In this document: positions 1-11,204 of the stretch, piece by piece
Layout of the letters: each line of letters opens with the position of its first letter
Numbering within the stretch: position 1 is the first letter of the stretch
Assembly (NCBI GenBank): GCA_032622095.1
Contig: CP136065.1
Span: 53,563,949 to 53,627,948 of the forward strand
Length of the DNA: 64,000 nucleotides
Source: Siphonodentalium dalli
Taxonomy: Eukaryota > Mollusca > Scaphopoda > Gadilida > Siphonodentaliidae
Direction: 5' to 3'
Made by a program: the position numbers and the translations under genes
Notes under the pieces: model-generated
What the model was told of the DNA's origin: nothing
Databases searched by the model: none
The model's input: the letters and a program-made list of their open reading frames with translations, nothing else

Positions 1-162
1 TAAAAAATGTTTATGCAACATATATGTTATCAACTACAGAGAAGACAAAATAATCCTACAGCAAAGATTTTCAACATTTGCTGAATATGTACCTTTTTAT
101 AGATAACAATTGTGACCCGCCATATCAAATCCAGTCGTAAGTCGGGATTTTTTTACCCTGTG

Positions 163-230
163 CCAATGCATTCTCTTATATATGTGAGTCGACCATAGGT
201 CGCCTCGCATATATAAGAGAATGCATTGGC
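163..230. repeat. Hairpin module A (near-perfect palindrome)
   Basis: This is a palindrome of about 67 bases with arms CCAATGCATTCTCTTATA and its complement around a GTCGACCATAGGTCGCC core. The same module recurs at about 4344-4412, 21153-21229, 27905-27975, 28056-28133, 33257-33333, 33362-33436, 42187-42250, 42330-42377 and 44139-44207. Partial copies are near 30124, 46796 and 48504. Several copies sit inside TTAA-flanked MITEs. Confidence 0.85.
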
Positions 231-439
231 CTAACAATTTTTTATAATTTTTTTTAAATAAATGTTTCTTACATTTTTTAGGACATAAAATAAACAAGAC
301 AGTCAATGACTGTGGGGTCGCTCACCAGACTGCAAAGACTGATAAGACTGGGACTCTGGAGACCACAACAGTCAGAACTTTTCATAATCACTTTAAAGAA
401 GTAGATATCTAAAGAGTTAAATCTAAAACAAAAAATTTG

Positions 440-948
440 GAGTTATGTCCCTGGCCCCGCCCACATTTGACCCAGTGACCTGATTTGAACAAATCTGAAC
501 CCCAGTCACCCAAGGATCCTTCATACCAAATATGAACCCATATAGCCTGATGGTATTTGAGAAGAAGTCACTTTAAGAATACTATGGAGGGAAAGAGTTA
601 TGGCCCTGGCTTCGCAACTATTTCAAGTGAACTCATTCGAACAAATATGAATGTGAGTCACCTAGGGAACATCCACACCAAATATGAAACCATTCGGTCT
701 TATTGTTCTGAAGATGTTTAAAAGAATTACTATGGTGGGAAAGAGTTATGGCCCTGGCTTCGCAACTATTTGACCCAGTGACCGCATTTGAACAAATCTG
801 AATGAGAATCACCTAGGGAATATCCACACCAAATATGAACCCATTTGGTCTTATGGTTCCAGAGTAGATGTTCAAATAATTGTTGTCGGACGGATGGACG
901 GACAGACGATGGACGGACGAGGAGTGATGACTATAGCTCCACCGGAGC
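440..948 (+). repeat. HINE-like degenerate tandem array, truncated at its 3' hairpin
   Basis: Three degenerate units of about 150 bases begin GTTATGGCCCTGG (near 444, 598 and 746). They share CCACACCAAATATGAACC. A GGACGG-type microsatellite and GACTATAGCTCCACCGGAG follow. The sequence then breaks off before the second hairpin arm. It is the same family and orientation as 3640-4190. Confidence 0.65.
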
Positions 949-1544
949 ACGGGTAGGGTGGCTGGTTGGTAATTAAATCTCTTATCTCCGCCCCTATTTG
1001 AACAAACGTTATCCCCATCTATGAGATCCATTCATTTGGTAATTTCAGACATTAGATTTTAAGAGTTGAACTGAACTGATTTTCCTAAAATGACCAAATC
1101 TGAAAAAATCTAAACCTCAGTCACCGAAGGACCATCCATACCAAACATAATCTAAATAGTCCAGATGGTTCTTGAGAAGAAATTGTTTTAAGAATTACTA
1201 TGGAAGGAAAGAGGTATGGCCCTGACTTCTCACCTATTTGACCTGATGAACTCATTTGAACAAATCTGAATGTGAGTCACCTGGGGGACATCCACACCTA
1301 ATTATATAAACCCATTTGGTCTTTAATATGTATCTGGAGAAGAAAACAATTGATGGATGGATAGAGACATAATGACAGATGGATGGATGGGAGAACAGTC
1401 TGACATAGAGACTGACAAATTCAATCCAATATCCCCCCCCCCCCCCCCCAAGTTTTCTTTGCAAAATCAGGGTATAATGAGTTCAACTGGATACTGGTGG
1501 TTAAGAACATAATATTCGAACAGACAAGCCTGAACAAATTGTCT

Positions 1545-3140
1545 GACATTTGCAGAATGAGGTCCCCAAAGGGTGAATTTAATAACACAATCCTGCAATG
1601 CGGGCTAGCATCACCAAATTCACCCTCTGGGGATCTCATTCTGTGTAGGCCTCAACTGCTATGGGAGACATAGCATTAGATTGAAGTTCTCCAGTTAAAG
1701 TTGGTGATGTGCACCCATTGGCCACCTCAATTATGCATTTTATATTCACAAATTAGGGGATATAGAAACTAAACATAAGGGCTAAAGTAAGTAAAAATGT
1801 CAATTTAAGTGCCTATATACTTCCCAGAAGATGAGGCCTAAGCAGAATGAGGACCCTGGCTAGTGTATTTGGTGATGCTAGACTGCTGTGCAGGGTAGCA
1901 TAACTAAATTCACCCTCTGGGGACCTCAATCTGCAAATGCCAGATAGAAGACAAATTTAATCCAATATATACCCCCCCCCCCCCCCCCATTTTTCTTTGA
2001 ATATTAGTCGTATGATTTCATCTGGATAAGTGGTGATTAAAACAATAATATGAAATGGCCAAACCTAAATTTAGTATGTCTGACATTTGCAGAATTAGGT
2101 CCCAAAAATGTGGATTTAATGACAATATTCTGTAAGGCAGGCTAGCATCACCAAATTCATCCTCAATCTGATTAGGCCTCAATGGCCAATAAAACCAAGG
2201 AACAGATTGAAGTCCTACAGTTGAAGTTGGTGATACACACCCATTGAGCACCTCAATTATGCATTTTATCTTCTGCAAATTAGGGGGACATTGAAACTGA
2301 ACAGGTGGAAAAAAGTGACTAAATCAATGAAGTCCTACAGTTGAAGTTGGTGATACACACCCATTGAGCACCTCAATTATGCATTTTATCTTCTGCAAAT
2401 TAGGGGGACATTGAAACTGAACAGGTGGAAAAAGTGACTAAATCAAACTGTCAATTTGATACTTAGGATACTTCCCAGAAGATGAGGACTAAGCAGAATT
2501 AGGTCCCTGGCGGGTGTATTTGGTGATGCTAGCATGCTGTATGGGGTAGCAACACTAAATTCACCATCTGGGGACCTCACTATGTAAATGTCAGACACAC
2601 TATTTCCAGACTTGAAGAAATCAAAGCCATTCACAGTATCATTGAATGTCAGTCATCACCTAACATTGAATGGAAGCACCAGTTTGTTGTTAAATTGCTA
2701 CAGATATGTTTAGATTAGAATAATACATGTCATCTGGCCAGTTTATATAATTAATGACCTGTACCTTTACAGATATATATGCCTCTGTGGTGAGAAGAGG
2801 TATTAAATTGAGAGGTGATATGGCTTGGAAGGGATGTTGGTTGATGGCAGGGTTGAGCCTGGGCCATGTGGGAGGGGGTGGGTGGGGGAGGGTGGAATGT
2901 TTCCATAATTTCATTAAAGAGTAACGTTTCATAACTCTGCAGATGTTATATATAATGGTGTCACTTTTTTTCAAATGTTTAAAAAAAATTGTCCCAGAAG
3001 ATGAGGCCTAAGCAGAATAAGGTAATTGAGGGTGTATTTGGTGATGCTAGCCTGCTGTATGGGGTAGCAACACTAAATTCACCATCTGGGGACTTCATTC
3101 TGCAAATGTCAGACACACTATGTCCAGGCTTGGAGAAATG
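1545..3140. repeat. Degraded copies of the AGGTCCCCAGAGGGTGAA foldback MITE (family B)
   Basis: Three diverged copies lie at about 1545-1945, 2080-2610 and 2995-3125. Each has inverted arms reading GCAGAATGAGGTCC and CTCTGGGGACCTCAATCTGC. A direct tandem duplication of 120 bases covers about 2206-2445, where AGTCCTACAG recurs at 2211 and 2331. Poly-C tracts near 1434 and 1970 each follow a similar CCAATAT motif. No coding potential was recognised. Confidence 0.7.
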
Positions 3141-3639
3141 AACAATGGACTATTCATTGTAGACTGGTAGAATAGTTGTTTAGCTAATGTCATGTCATGT
3201 AATGACAGATGGCAAACTGGTCTGAAGCAAGCAGTCTGAAGCAAGAATATCGGGTGACCACACTATGATAAATTGGCTTTTTCAATAATGCAGGCTTCAG
3301 TGTTCTCTTAAAAATTAATAGTGCATAGCAAAGAGGTCTGAATTATAAAGGGCCATAACTCTGTTAAAATATATCGGATCAAACCCATATTTTAACTTGA
3401 TCTGTATATAAGTGTCAAAAATTCATATACCAAATTTGGTGTTGATCAGATGAAAAATGTTTGAGTAATCCTGTCTTGGATGAATTCTATATCAAAACAA
3501 GAGTGGAAGGGGTTAAATAAACAATACCAAAATCCATACAGATGAAGAACATGCAAAGAAAAATCTAGGTAAGAAATATGAGGCTGTGATGTGTCCTAAA
3601 CAAAAATTAAAGGTCAAAATGCAAAAATAAATTTTTTTG

Positions 3640-4190
3640 TTTTTAAAGTTATGTCCCTGGCTCTGCCCCTATTTGACCCAGTGACCCCATTTGAACAAAT
3701 CTGAACCCCAGTCACCCAAGGTATCTATGTACCAAATATAAGCTAAATCGGCCAAATATTTTTTTAGAAGAAGTCATTGTAAGAATCACTATGAGTTATG
3801 GCCCTGGTTTCTCAACTAATTGACCGGGTGACCTCATTTGAACAAATCTGAACACCAGTGACCCAAGGACCCTCCATACCAAATATTAGCTAAATCGGCC
3901 CAATGGTTCTGAACAAGAAGTCGTTGTAAGAATTACTATGGAGGAATAGAGTTATGGCCCTGGCTTCGCAACTATTTGACCCAGTGACCTCATTTGAACA
4001 AATCTGAATGAGAGTCACCTATGGAACATCCACACCAAATATGAACCAATACGGTATGATGGTTTCAGAGGAGAAGATGTTTTTTTAAAAGTTGACGGAC
4101 GGACAGACGGACGGACAGACGGACGGACGGACGACGGACGAGGAGTGATGACTATAGCTCCACCGGAGACTTTGTCTCAGGTGAGCTAAA
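3640..4190 (+). mobile_element. Helitron/HINE-like element: tandem units, ACGG microsatellite, terminal hairpin
   Basis: Degenerate units of about 155 bases start GTTATGGCCCTGG (near 3648, 3795 and 3951). A GGACGGACAGACGG microsatellite runs about 4094-4140. A terminal hairpin lies at 4155-4188 with arms TAGCTCCACC and GGTGAGCTA. Array plus ACGG microsatellite plus hairpin is the layout of non-autonomous bivalve Helitron relatives ('pearl'). The class assignment is inference; the layout is directly visible. Confidence 0.65.
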
Positions 4191-4469
4191 AACATCCATT
4201 ACCTTGCAGGGAGCCCCACACATATATAGAAGCATATAGAAGAGTGTTGTCTGCTCATGTTTGTCTGGGGCTCTGTATGGGTAAAATTATAAAATTGTTA
4301 AAGAATACAAGAAAAAATTATTAAAATTGTAAAAAATTGTTAGGCCAATGCATTCTCTTATATATGCGAGGCGACCTATGGTCGACTCGCATATATAAGA
4401 GAATGCATTGGCACAGGGTAAAATAATCCCGACTTAATACTGGATTTGATATGGCGGGTCACAATTTGC

Positions 4470-5398
4470 TGTATGCATGTGTGAGGCAGTGTGTCAAAAA
4501 ATTTAATTGCCCAATATTTACATAGCCTGTATGTGTTACACTAAATTCTATTTGGTGATTGGTCAACTACCAATTGGTCCATGTGTTTTATGTCCCAACA
4601 AAACACACCTGCCATAACACAAACCAATGTCACATCATGTTGACCTAGATGACTAAAAGCGGTAGATAGAATAACTGGCCGTATTTTAATGTTTTAAGTG
4701 CGTGGCCATATAGACTAATTTATTGATAATTCACAGGTAGAATATTGGGCTAACTTACAGTAAAGTCTGGTATAATATCCAAACTGCAGGCATATATCAG
4801 AAAACAAATTCAGCTGAGTTTAAATTTATACCAATTAGTAAGGAATAAGCTTTATAAATATAAGAATCTAGCTGAAACAGCCTTTATTCAGCAGCGTAGG
4901 TGGCTGTGGCACATTTTGATCCTTTTTTAATTAAAAAAATATTGCGAAAAATAAAATTTTGAAAAGCAAATGCCGTTATAACATCCGCCGGGGTACCCAC
5001 ACCACACCAAATTTGGTTCAAAATGGTCCTGTGGCCACTTTATTCACTTCAAGCATATTTGTTGCTTTTAAACATTTTGATTTAAAAAACAAATAAATAA
5101 CACCGTTATTACATCCAACAGGACACCCTGAGTCACCACACAAAATTTGGCTGAAATCGGTCCAGGGATCAGGGAGAAACATTTAGTGTGAACCGCAAAG
5201 GCGCGAACTGCTTCATGGTTCACACAATATGCCAAATGGCCATAGTCATAATATATACCCTTCAATAAAACGCAATCAAACAACATTCATATCCTTAAAT
5301 AAATATGGTTTAAAGTGAGGTTGATATCACATTACACACTGGTTTTTGGGAACATAGTTTGATACCAAGATCATAATGAAATATGAAAATAATGGTAT
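4470..5398. other. No gene recognised; two loose repeat units
   Basis: This is AT-rich sequence. Between about 4970 and 5170 there are two related units containing GCCGTTATAACATCC or CCGTTATTACATCC, then an AAATTTGG motif and a GGTCC motif. They are typical of decayed interspersed repeats. No splice-flanked coding block was found here, so the missing last UCP4 exon is not in this stretch as far as I can tell. Confidence 0.4.
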
Positions 5399-5400
5399 AA

Positions 5401-6610
5401 CCCTTTCTTTACTGAATGGATTCTCCAATTCAATTATGAAAGTATACATTGGAATTAGGGTCCTGCGAATATTCGATATTCGATTCGAGATTCGATTCGA
5501 AAGTCAAATTCGATTCGAATTCGAGTCGAAATTGCCAACTCGAAATTTCGAATATACACTGGTGGAAAAGTAGGCTGTTTACGGACATCGATCTTAGCTG
5601 TTTTTGTGCCATTTAATTACAGAAAATGATGTATATATGCACCTTATAATTCTTATTATACATCGCGATTATATATATTAGATATAAGTATAGCCAGCAA
5701 TTAGCCTATAGGACTACTAAATACGCTTGAATTCTAGCTTTGAACATGGTAGCCAAAAGCTCGGAGATCACCGATGGACCGACAACGCGCGTGAATAATA
5801 ATAGCTATGAGACTGAGCAACCGCTAGCGTTATCCGCCGTCTATCCGTCTCAGATCTGCATTATGTAGTATAGCTGAGAATTTAAACAACACGTGTTCCC
5901 GGCATCGAAAAGTGCATTTTGGCGATGTTTTCTTCTGAAGTTTACTTTCAATTTCTGAGCATTCTTTGACACTTGACAAAATGCCGTCGTTATTCATGTT
6001 TATTTTAAACATGATAAAGCTGCAGGTATAGTGCAGGGATGTACACGTGAGATGAATGCAACCTGGTGTATAAATCTCAGGCATCTGGGACAATAAACCA
6101 TCTATGGAATCATCTGTCCAAGAAGCATCCAGCACTACATAATCAGGCTACCCTGCGACTGTTGTTGCATCTTCAAGTTTATAACAATGGGTGATTCTGA
6201 ATGTCGTGTAATTTTAGTTCTGATAATCCGTTTAGTGGTTATATATTAATCGTCGTGACGGCCGCATGGACATTTTTTTTAAATCTGCCTTTTTTTCTCG
6301 ACAATTATCATTTGAAGTTAATAGTATTACAAACGACAGTTCATCGCCACATTAATTATGATGGAACTTCGTGCATGTAGTTGATAGAACGTTTTACAAA
6401 TCGTCTAATCGTTGACAAAACATGCCCAATTGAGCATGCAACACACAGATATGATTCGATTCGATATTCGATTCGATATTCGATTCGATTTCCAGAATTC
6501 GATTCGATCAAAATCTCCAATTCGCAGGACCCTAATTGGAATAGTCTATTATTAATCTGGAGGGGTGTTCAGGAAATGTAAGCAGATGAGGGACAGATGA
6601 ATAGTTAATA
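5401..6610. mobile_element. TTAA-type MITE (family P3) split by the hAT element
   Basis: The left half begins CCCTTTCTTTACTGAATGGA at 5401 after TATAA, probably a decayed TTAA. The right half resumes at 6535 with the family's GTCTATTATT...GGGGTGTTCAGGAAAT segment. Intact relatives are at 22025-22261 and 23452-23688. A related fragment in reverse order occurs near 6960-7080. Confidence 0.7.
5456..6534. mobile_element. Non-autonomous hAT-type transposon, copy 1
   Basis: The element is 1079 bp. Both ends read TAGGGTCCTGCGAAT inward, and a perfect 8-bp target duplication ATTGGAAT flanks it at 5448-5455 and 6535-6542. Subterminal repeats of ATTCGATTCGA lie inside both ends, as expected for transposase binding sites. 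An 8-bp duplication and TAGGG ends point to the hAT superfamily. No transposase was recognised. It interrupts a TTAA-type MITE whose halves are at 5401-5455 and from 6535. Confidence 0.9.
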
Positions 6611-7111
6611 TAAGTGCTGAAGGATTTCTATTAATGGTTGTTTATTGTACTTATTATTATTATTATTATTAAAGTGATGTGAAACTCTCCTGTAGGATGG
6701 TCAAATAGAAATGGAGAATATTCTTGCTCAAAGTAGTTATTTTAGGAATATTAATCCAAATTTACAACACACACACCGTAATTCTGATATATTAATTAAA
6801 TGTAATGACTCTCGATGGTGAAATCATTTGTGTCTGTTTATCGGCGATAGTTGCGTCCTGAATCCAGATGTAAATATTTACAATTGAACATAGTTCAGAC
6901 GAACATGTCCATAATATGTCTTTAATACTCATTGATGAGTAATTAGTTCCATCAGGAAATATTCAGAAAACAAGTGCAACAATTGACTTATTATCTGAAC
7001 ATTTCCTACCAATAAATAGAATTCCTTCTGCACTTTATATTAACTGTTGTCTGCTGCACATCCCTCCAGTGTCTACTGTTAAAACAGATGGGAGAATCAT
7101 AGAATACATAC

Positions 7112-7201
7112 CTTCCACCATCAACATGTTGATTCATGATCCTAGTTTTAACAACATCAGCAGGTGTTCCCAAGGTTGCTGACACAAATCCAGAACAAAC
7201 A
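7112..7201 (-). CDS. SLC25A27: UCP4-like mitochondrial carrier, internal exon g (third carrier signature)
   Basis: This 90-nt exon encodes VCSGFVSATLGTPADVVKTR and then IMNQHVDGG plus two bases of the next codon. TPADVVKTR is the repeat-3 carrier signature. CSGxVxxxLGTPADVxKxRIMNQ is characteristic of UCP4. The acceptor is CATTTCTTACCACAG and the donor GTATGTATTC. The final exon, with the repeat-3 second helix and C-terminus (about 55 residues), was not found in bases 1-7111, so the gene probably runs off the left edge. A foldback MITE starts less than 100 bases upstream of this acceptor. Confidence 0.94.
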
Positions 7202-7280
7202 CTGTGGTAAGAAATGCAAGCTGGTGTAAAATTATTAATTACAGCGGTAGGGTTTCCGCTAGGGGTTGGGGGAATGGGAC

Positions 7281-7770
7281 CAAGTCTGAGTTTAGTGCGC
7301 CTGTCATTTGCAGAATGAGGTCCTCAGAGGGTGAATTTAGTGACGCTAGACTGCTATGATGCTATCCCGCATAGCGGGCTAGCATCACTAAATTCACCCT
7401 CTGGGGACCTCATTCTACTTAGGCCTCATCTTCTCTGGAAAGTTTCCTTATTATCAACATTCTATAAGAACTTCTTCACATAGATTCTATTTCTTTTTTA
7501 CTAGTAGTTTAGTTTCTCTATATCCCTAAATTGGCAGACAGCATATTACTTAATCGTGGTTCTTAATGGGTGTACATCACAATATTCATCATTTGGGAAC
7601 TTCAATCTGAGTCTATTTCTCCTATAGCTGATGAGGCCATGCAGAATGATGTTCCCAGAGGGTGAATTTAGTGATGCTAGCCAGCAATGCAGTATACAGT
7701 CTCTAAATTCACCCTTTGGGGACCTCTTTCTGCAAATAACAGCACAGTAAACTCAGGCTTGGTTTCCACT
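7281..7770. mobile_element. Foldback MITE family B, near full length
   Basis: Outer arms read GTCTGAGTTTAGTGCGCCTG on the left and end CACAGTAAACTCAGGC on the right. Inner inverted pairs GAGGTCCTCAGAGGGTGAAT and AATTCACCCTCTGGGGACC surround TGATGCTA-type centres. A direct repeat containing GCTAGGGGTTGGGGGAATGG flanks the copy at about 7247-7281 and 7798-7831. No coding content. Confidence 0.75.
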
Positions 7771-7974
7771 AGTTCAGTCATGAACATAGCGCTGACCTAG
7801 GGTTTCTGCTAGGGGTTGGGGGAATGGGACCCCTATAGCCGCTGTGAGATTTACTGGGAAAATCTCAGTCGATGATACCAACTGTGAATATCAAGTATTA
7901 ATAAATAAGCCCATTATTAAAAAATCCAAATTCGGAACATCTACAGTAACAAGGGGTACGCATCTAAGATGCTT

Positions 7975-9330
7975 TTGTCGAGTTTTTTGGCAGTCGAACC
8001 AAACTTCTGCCAATAAGGTGCACAAACCCCGGGAAAAAAAGTTGGACGGTGGTATATTATTGCAATAGACCTATATACCAAATATCAATCGAATCCGTTA
8101 ATATTTCATTGAGTTATCGCAATAACGGTGATAAAATTGTGATTAAAATAGACAAACTAAGACCCATAACTCCGCGAAAAAAATTCGGACAAACCAAGTT
8201 TTCGAACTCGTCCGAGATATTGTTGCAAGAGACTCATATACCAAATATTGTTTAAATCGGTTAATAATTCATCGAGTTATCGCGCTAATGGTGATAAAAT
8301 TGCTAAAAATAGACAAACTAAGACCCATAACTCCGCAAAAAACATTTGGACAAACCTGGTTTTCGAACTCGTCCGAGATATTGTTGCAGGACACTCATAC
8401 ACCAAATATTGTTGAGAATGGTTAATATTTCATCGAGTTATCGCGCTAACGGTGATAACATTGCTAAAAATAGACAAACTAAGACCCATAACTCCGCGAA
8501 AAACAATTGGACAAACCTGGTTTTCGAACTCGTCCGAGATATTGTTGCAGGAGACTCATATACCAAATATTGTTGTAATCAGTTAATATTTCATCGAGTT
8601 ATCGCGCTATCGGTGACAAAATTGCTAAAAATAGACAAACTAAGACCCATAACTCCGCGAAAAAAATTTGGACAAACCTGGTTTTCGAACTCGTCCGAGA
8701 TATTGTTGCAGGAGACTCATATACCAAATATTGTTGAAATCGGTTAATATTTCATCGAGTTATCGCGCTATCGGTGATAAAATTGCTAAAAATAGACAAA
8801 CTAAGGCCCATAACTCCACGAAAAAAATTTGGACAAACCTGGTTTTCGAACTCGTCCGAGATATTGTTGCAGGAGACTCATGTACCAAATATTGTTGAAA
8901 TCGGTTAATATTTCATTGAGTTATCGCGCTATCGGTGATAACATTGCTAAAAATAGACAAACTAAGGCCCATAACTCCGCGAAAATAATTCGGACAAACC
9001 TGGTTTTCGAACTCGTCCGAGATATTGTTGCAAGAGTCTCATATACCAAATATTGTTAAAATTGGTTAATATTTGCGTGAGTTATCGCGCTATCAGTGAA
9101 AAACTGAACTAAAAACCATCTAAGATGGATAACTCTTGTAAAATATTTCGGACGTGACCCATTTTCTACAGGCAGTAAATAGTCATTGGGAGCAACTGCC
9201 ATACCAAAATATTTTTGAATCCGTTCACAAATGTCAAAGTTATAAGGCAATCTTTAGGTCCGCCCGCACGCCGCCAACCGTCCCTCACCAAACCATAAGT
9301 CGAGTTTTTGAAAAACTCGACTAAAAATAT
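7975..9330. mobile_element. Helitron/HINE-like element with 161-bp tandem array
   Basis: The core is six to seven tandem units with a 161-162-bp period; CCATAACTCCGCGAAAAA recurs near 8166, 8328, 8489, 8650, 8811 and 8972, with a diverged unit at 9130. GTCGAGTTTTTTGG at the left (7977) matches the arm of a terminal hairpin, TCGAGTTTTTGAAAAACTCGA, at about 9299-9320. A degenerate CCGCCCGCACGCCGCC stretch precedes the hairpin. Open frames of 76-133 codons across the array merely reflect the repeat period and are not genes. Confidence 0.75.
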
Positions 9331-9389
9331 AAACACAACTCCCCCATCGTATGAGTTCCCTACCACCACATGAACGCGCCTCATTCATC

Positions 9390-10165
9390 GCACGAATCTC
9401 GTGTTAATATGTCGTGTAAATCTAAACAACGGACTCGTGATTACCGGTAAGAGAGACACTCGTTCGCGCGGGTTTTTTATCTTGTTTGACGTCATGTATT
9501 TTGATGGAGAGGGAAATTTGGCCACTTTTTTCCAGCTGGAGGTATAGAACCGGTAATTTGGTCTATACAGCCCACTCTCTGGTGACCAATTAGGTCGAGC
9601 GTTAAGGGCCGAAACCTATCACACAAACAGGCTGTATTTGATGTCTGTTATGCCAGAGTTACGCTCTTGATAACTCCTTGCTGGTATAGTTTTTTCGATC
9701 CCAACTTTATAAATGCTATCTTTTGGACATGGTCTTAGTAAACATTTTCCAAAATGGGTTAATTATTTTTCCTCCAAAACCATCAGGATATACTGATAGT
9801 CAAACACTGCATAACAATAAACATATACATAAACATACCACCATAAAAGGTGTGTCAGTTATAATAAGGTTTATAAAAATCTAAATATGTGATATCTGAC
9901 AGCGATATAACTTTTGTACTAAATTTGCCAGTAGTGAGTACTATTTACATTACATATTTATATTGTCCCATGAATCAGTGTCGCTTTAACAACGGAACCT
10001 CTGAAATCGCACAAACAATAAAACCTTTTTGTGATAGTGTGTGGAATTCAATAGCTGTTATGCATGGAAAATGTCCGAATCTCGCACAAACAATAAAACC
10101 TCCTTGTTACGGTGGTTGGGGGCCTGGCATGGTGAATCTCTTATTTGGATGGCAGAAGCACATAC
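9390..10165. other. No gene or clear repeat recognised (UCP4 intron)
   Basis: AT-rich intronic sequence. A short direct repeat (TCGCACAAACAATAAAACC) occurs near 10007 and 10081. Nothing else stands out. Confidence 0.4.
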
Positions 10166-10169
10166 TTCG

Positions 10170-10853
10170 CAATGAACTGGGGACCTCGTGGGTGGTAAAT
10201 GTATAAGTAATGACCCGGGGACCTCGTGGTTGGTGAGTGTGCCGTTGGTGACCTGGGAGCCTCGTGTTGGTAAATGTGCAGTAATGGCCCGGGTACCTCG
10301 TGTGCAGTAAATGTACAATAATACCTTGGGCACCTCGTAGGTGGTGGATGTTCATTAATGACCCGGGGACCTCGTGGGTTGTGGATTTGCAGTAATGACC
10401 CGGGGACCTCGTGGGTGGTGGATTCGCAGTAATGACCCGGGGACCTCGTGGAAGTGAATGTACGTTGGTGACCGGGGAACCTCGTGGGTAGTAAATGTGC
10501 AGTAACGACCCAGGGACCTCGTGGTAAGTACATGTAAGTTATGACATAGGGACTTCGTGGGTAGTAATGTATAGTAATGACCTGGGAAACTCGTGGTTAA
10601 TAAATGTACAGTAACGACATGGAGACCTCATGGGTACTAAATTTGCAGTAATGACCCGGGGACCTCGTGGAAGTGAATGTACGTTGGTGACCGGGGAACC
10701 TCGTGGGTAGTAAATGTGCAGTAACGACCCGGGGACCTCGTGGTAAGTACATGTAAGTTATGACATAGGGACTTCGTGGGTAGTAATGTATAGTAATGAC
10801 CTGGGAAACTCGTGGTTAATAAATGTACAGTAAAGACATGGAGACCTCGCTTT
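10170..10853. repeat. GC-rich 36-37-bp minisatellite with 219-bp higher-order period
   Basis: The unit is roughly GACCCGGGGACCTCGTGG followed by a GTAAATGTGCAGTAAT-like half. It repeats about 18 times. From 10436 a block of six units (219 bp) recurs almost unchanged at 10655, with only a few substitutions. Minus-strand frames of up to 130 codons are translations of this repeat, not genes. The array ends abruptly at a T-rich tract. Confidence 0.9.
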
Positions 10854-11204
10854 TTTGATTATTTCTTTTTCACATAAAGTTGATCATACAATGATTAAAT
10901 TAAATCTTATTATGAAATATAAATCATAACACGAAATTTGTATGTGTTCTCTGGGTTTCTGCTATCTTTTATTTTCCTACTCTTTATGACTATATCAGAA
11001 ACTGCCTATACAGCAGAGTGCTCTACCTATCATTAGCTTATGTCAGCTTCCGGTGTGTAAGACATTGTACCTCTAATTGTGGACTCTTCTGCTATAGGGT
11101 ATCCCCCATCTACTCACATAATGTGGGTCACACAAAGCTACAATCTCTAGGTTCCAATTACGAATAATGGCCATAATATAGTTTGTTGAAGTAGGTCCAT
11201 ACTC

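Larger units (their letters stand above)
108..4466. mobile_element. 4.4 kb block bounded by inverted repeats
   Basis: Both ends carry the same sequence in opposite orientation. It starts AATTGTGACCCGCC at 108 and, inverted, ends at 4466, and extends about 140 bases inward through the hairpin module CCAATGCATTCTCTTATA. The arms diverge after that. The interior holds two copies of a Helitron/HINE-like array and pieces of the AGGTCCCCAGAGGGTGAA foldback MITE, but no coding gene. It could be a composite element or two independent insertions in opposite orientation. No clear target duplication is visible. Confidence 0.5.

Noticed and set aside
8346-9059. Plus-strand open frames of 76-133 codons sharing TRPRYCCR-type motifs
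   Set aside because: They follow the 161-bp repeat period exactly and lie within a non-coding tandem array.
10058-10533. Minus-strand open frames of 82-130 codons with repeated Pro-Arg-Gly motifs
   Set aside because: They are translations of the 36-37-bp minisatellite in shifted frames, with no start context or splice sites.
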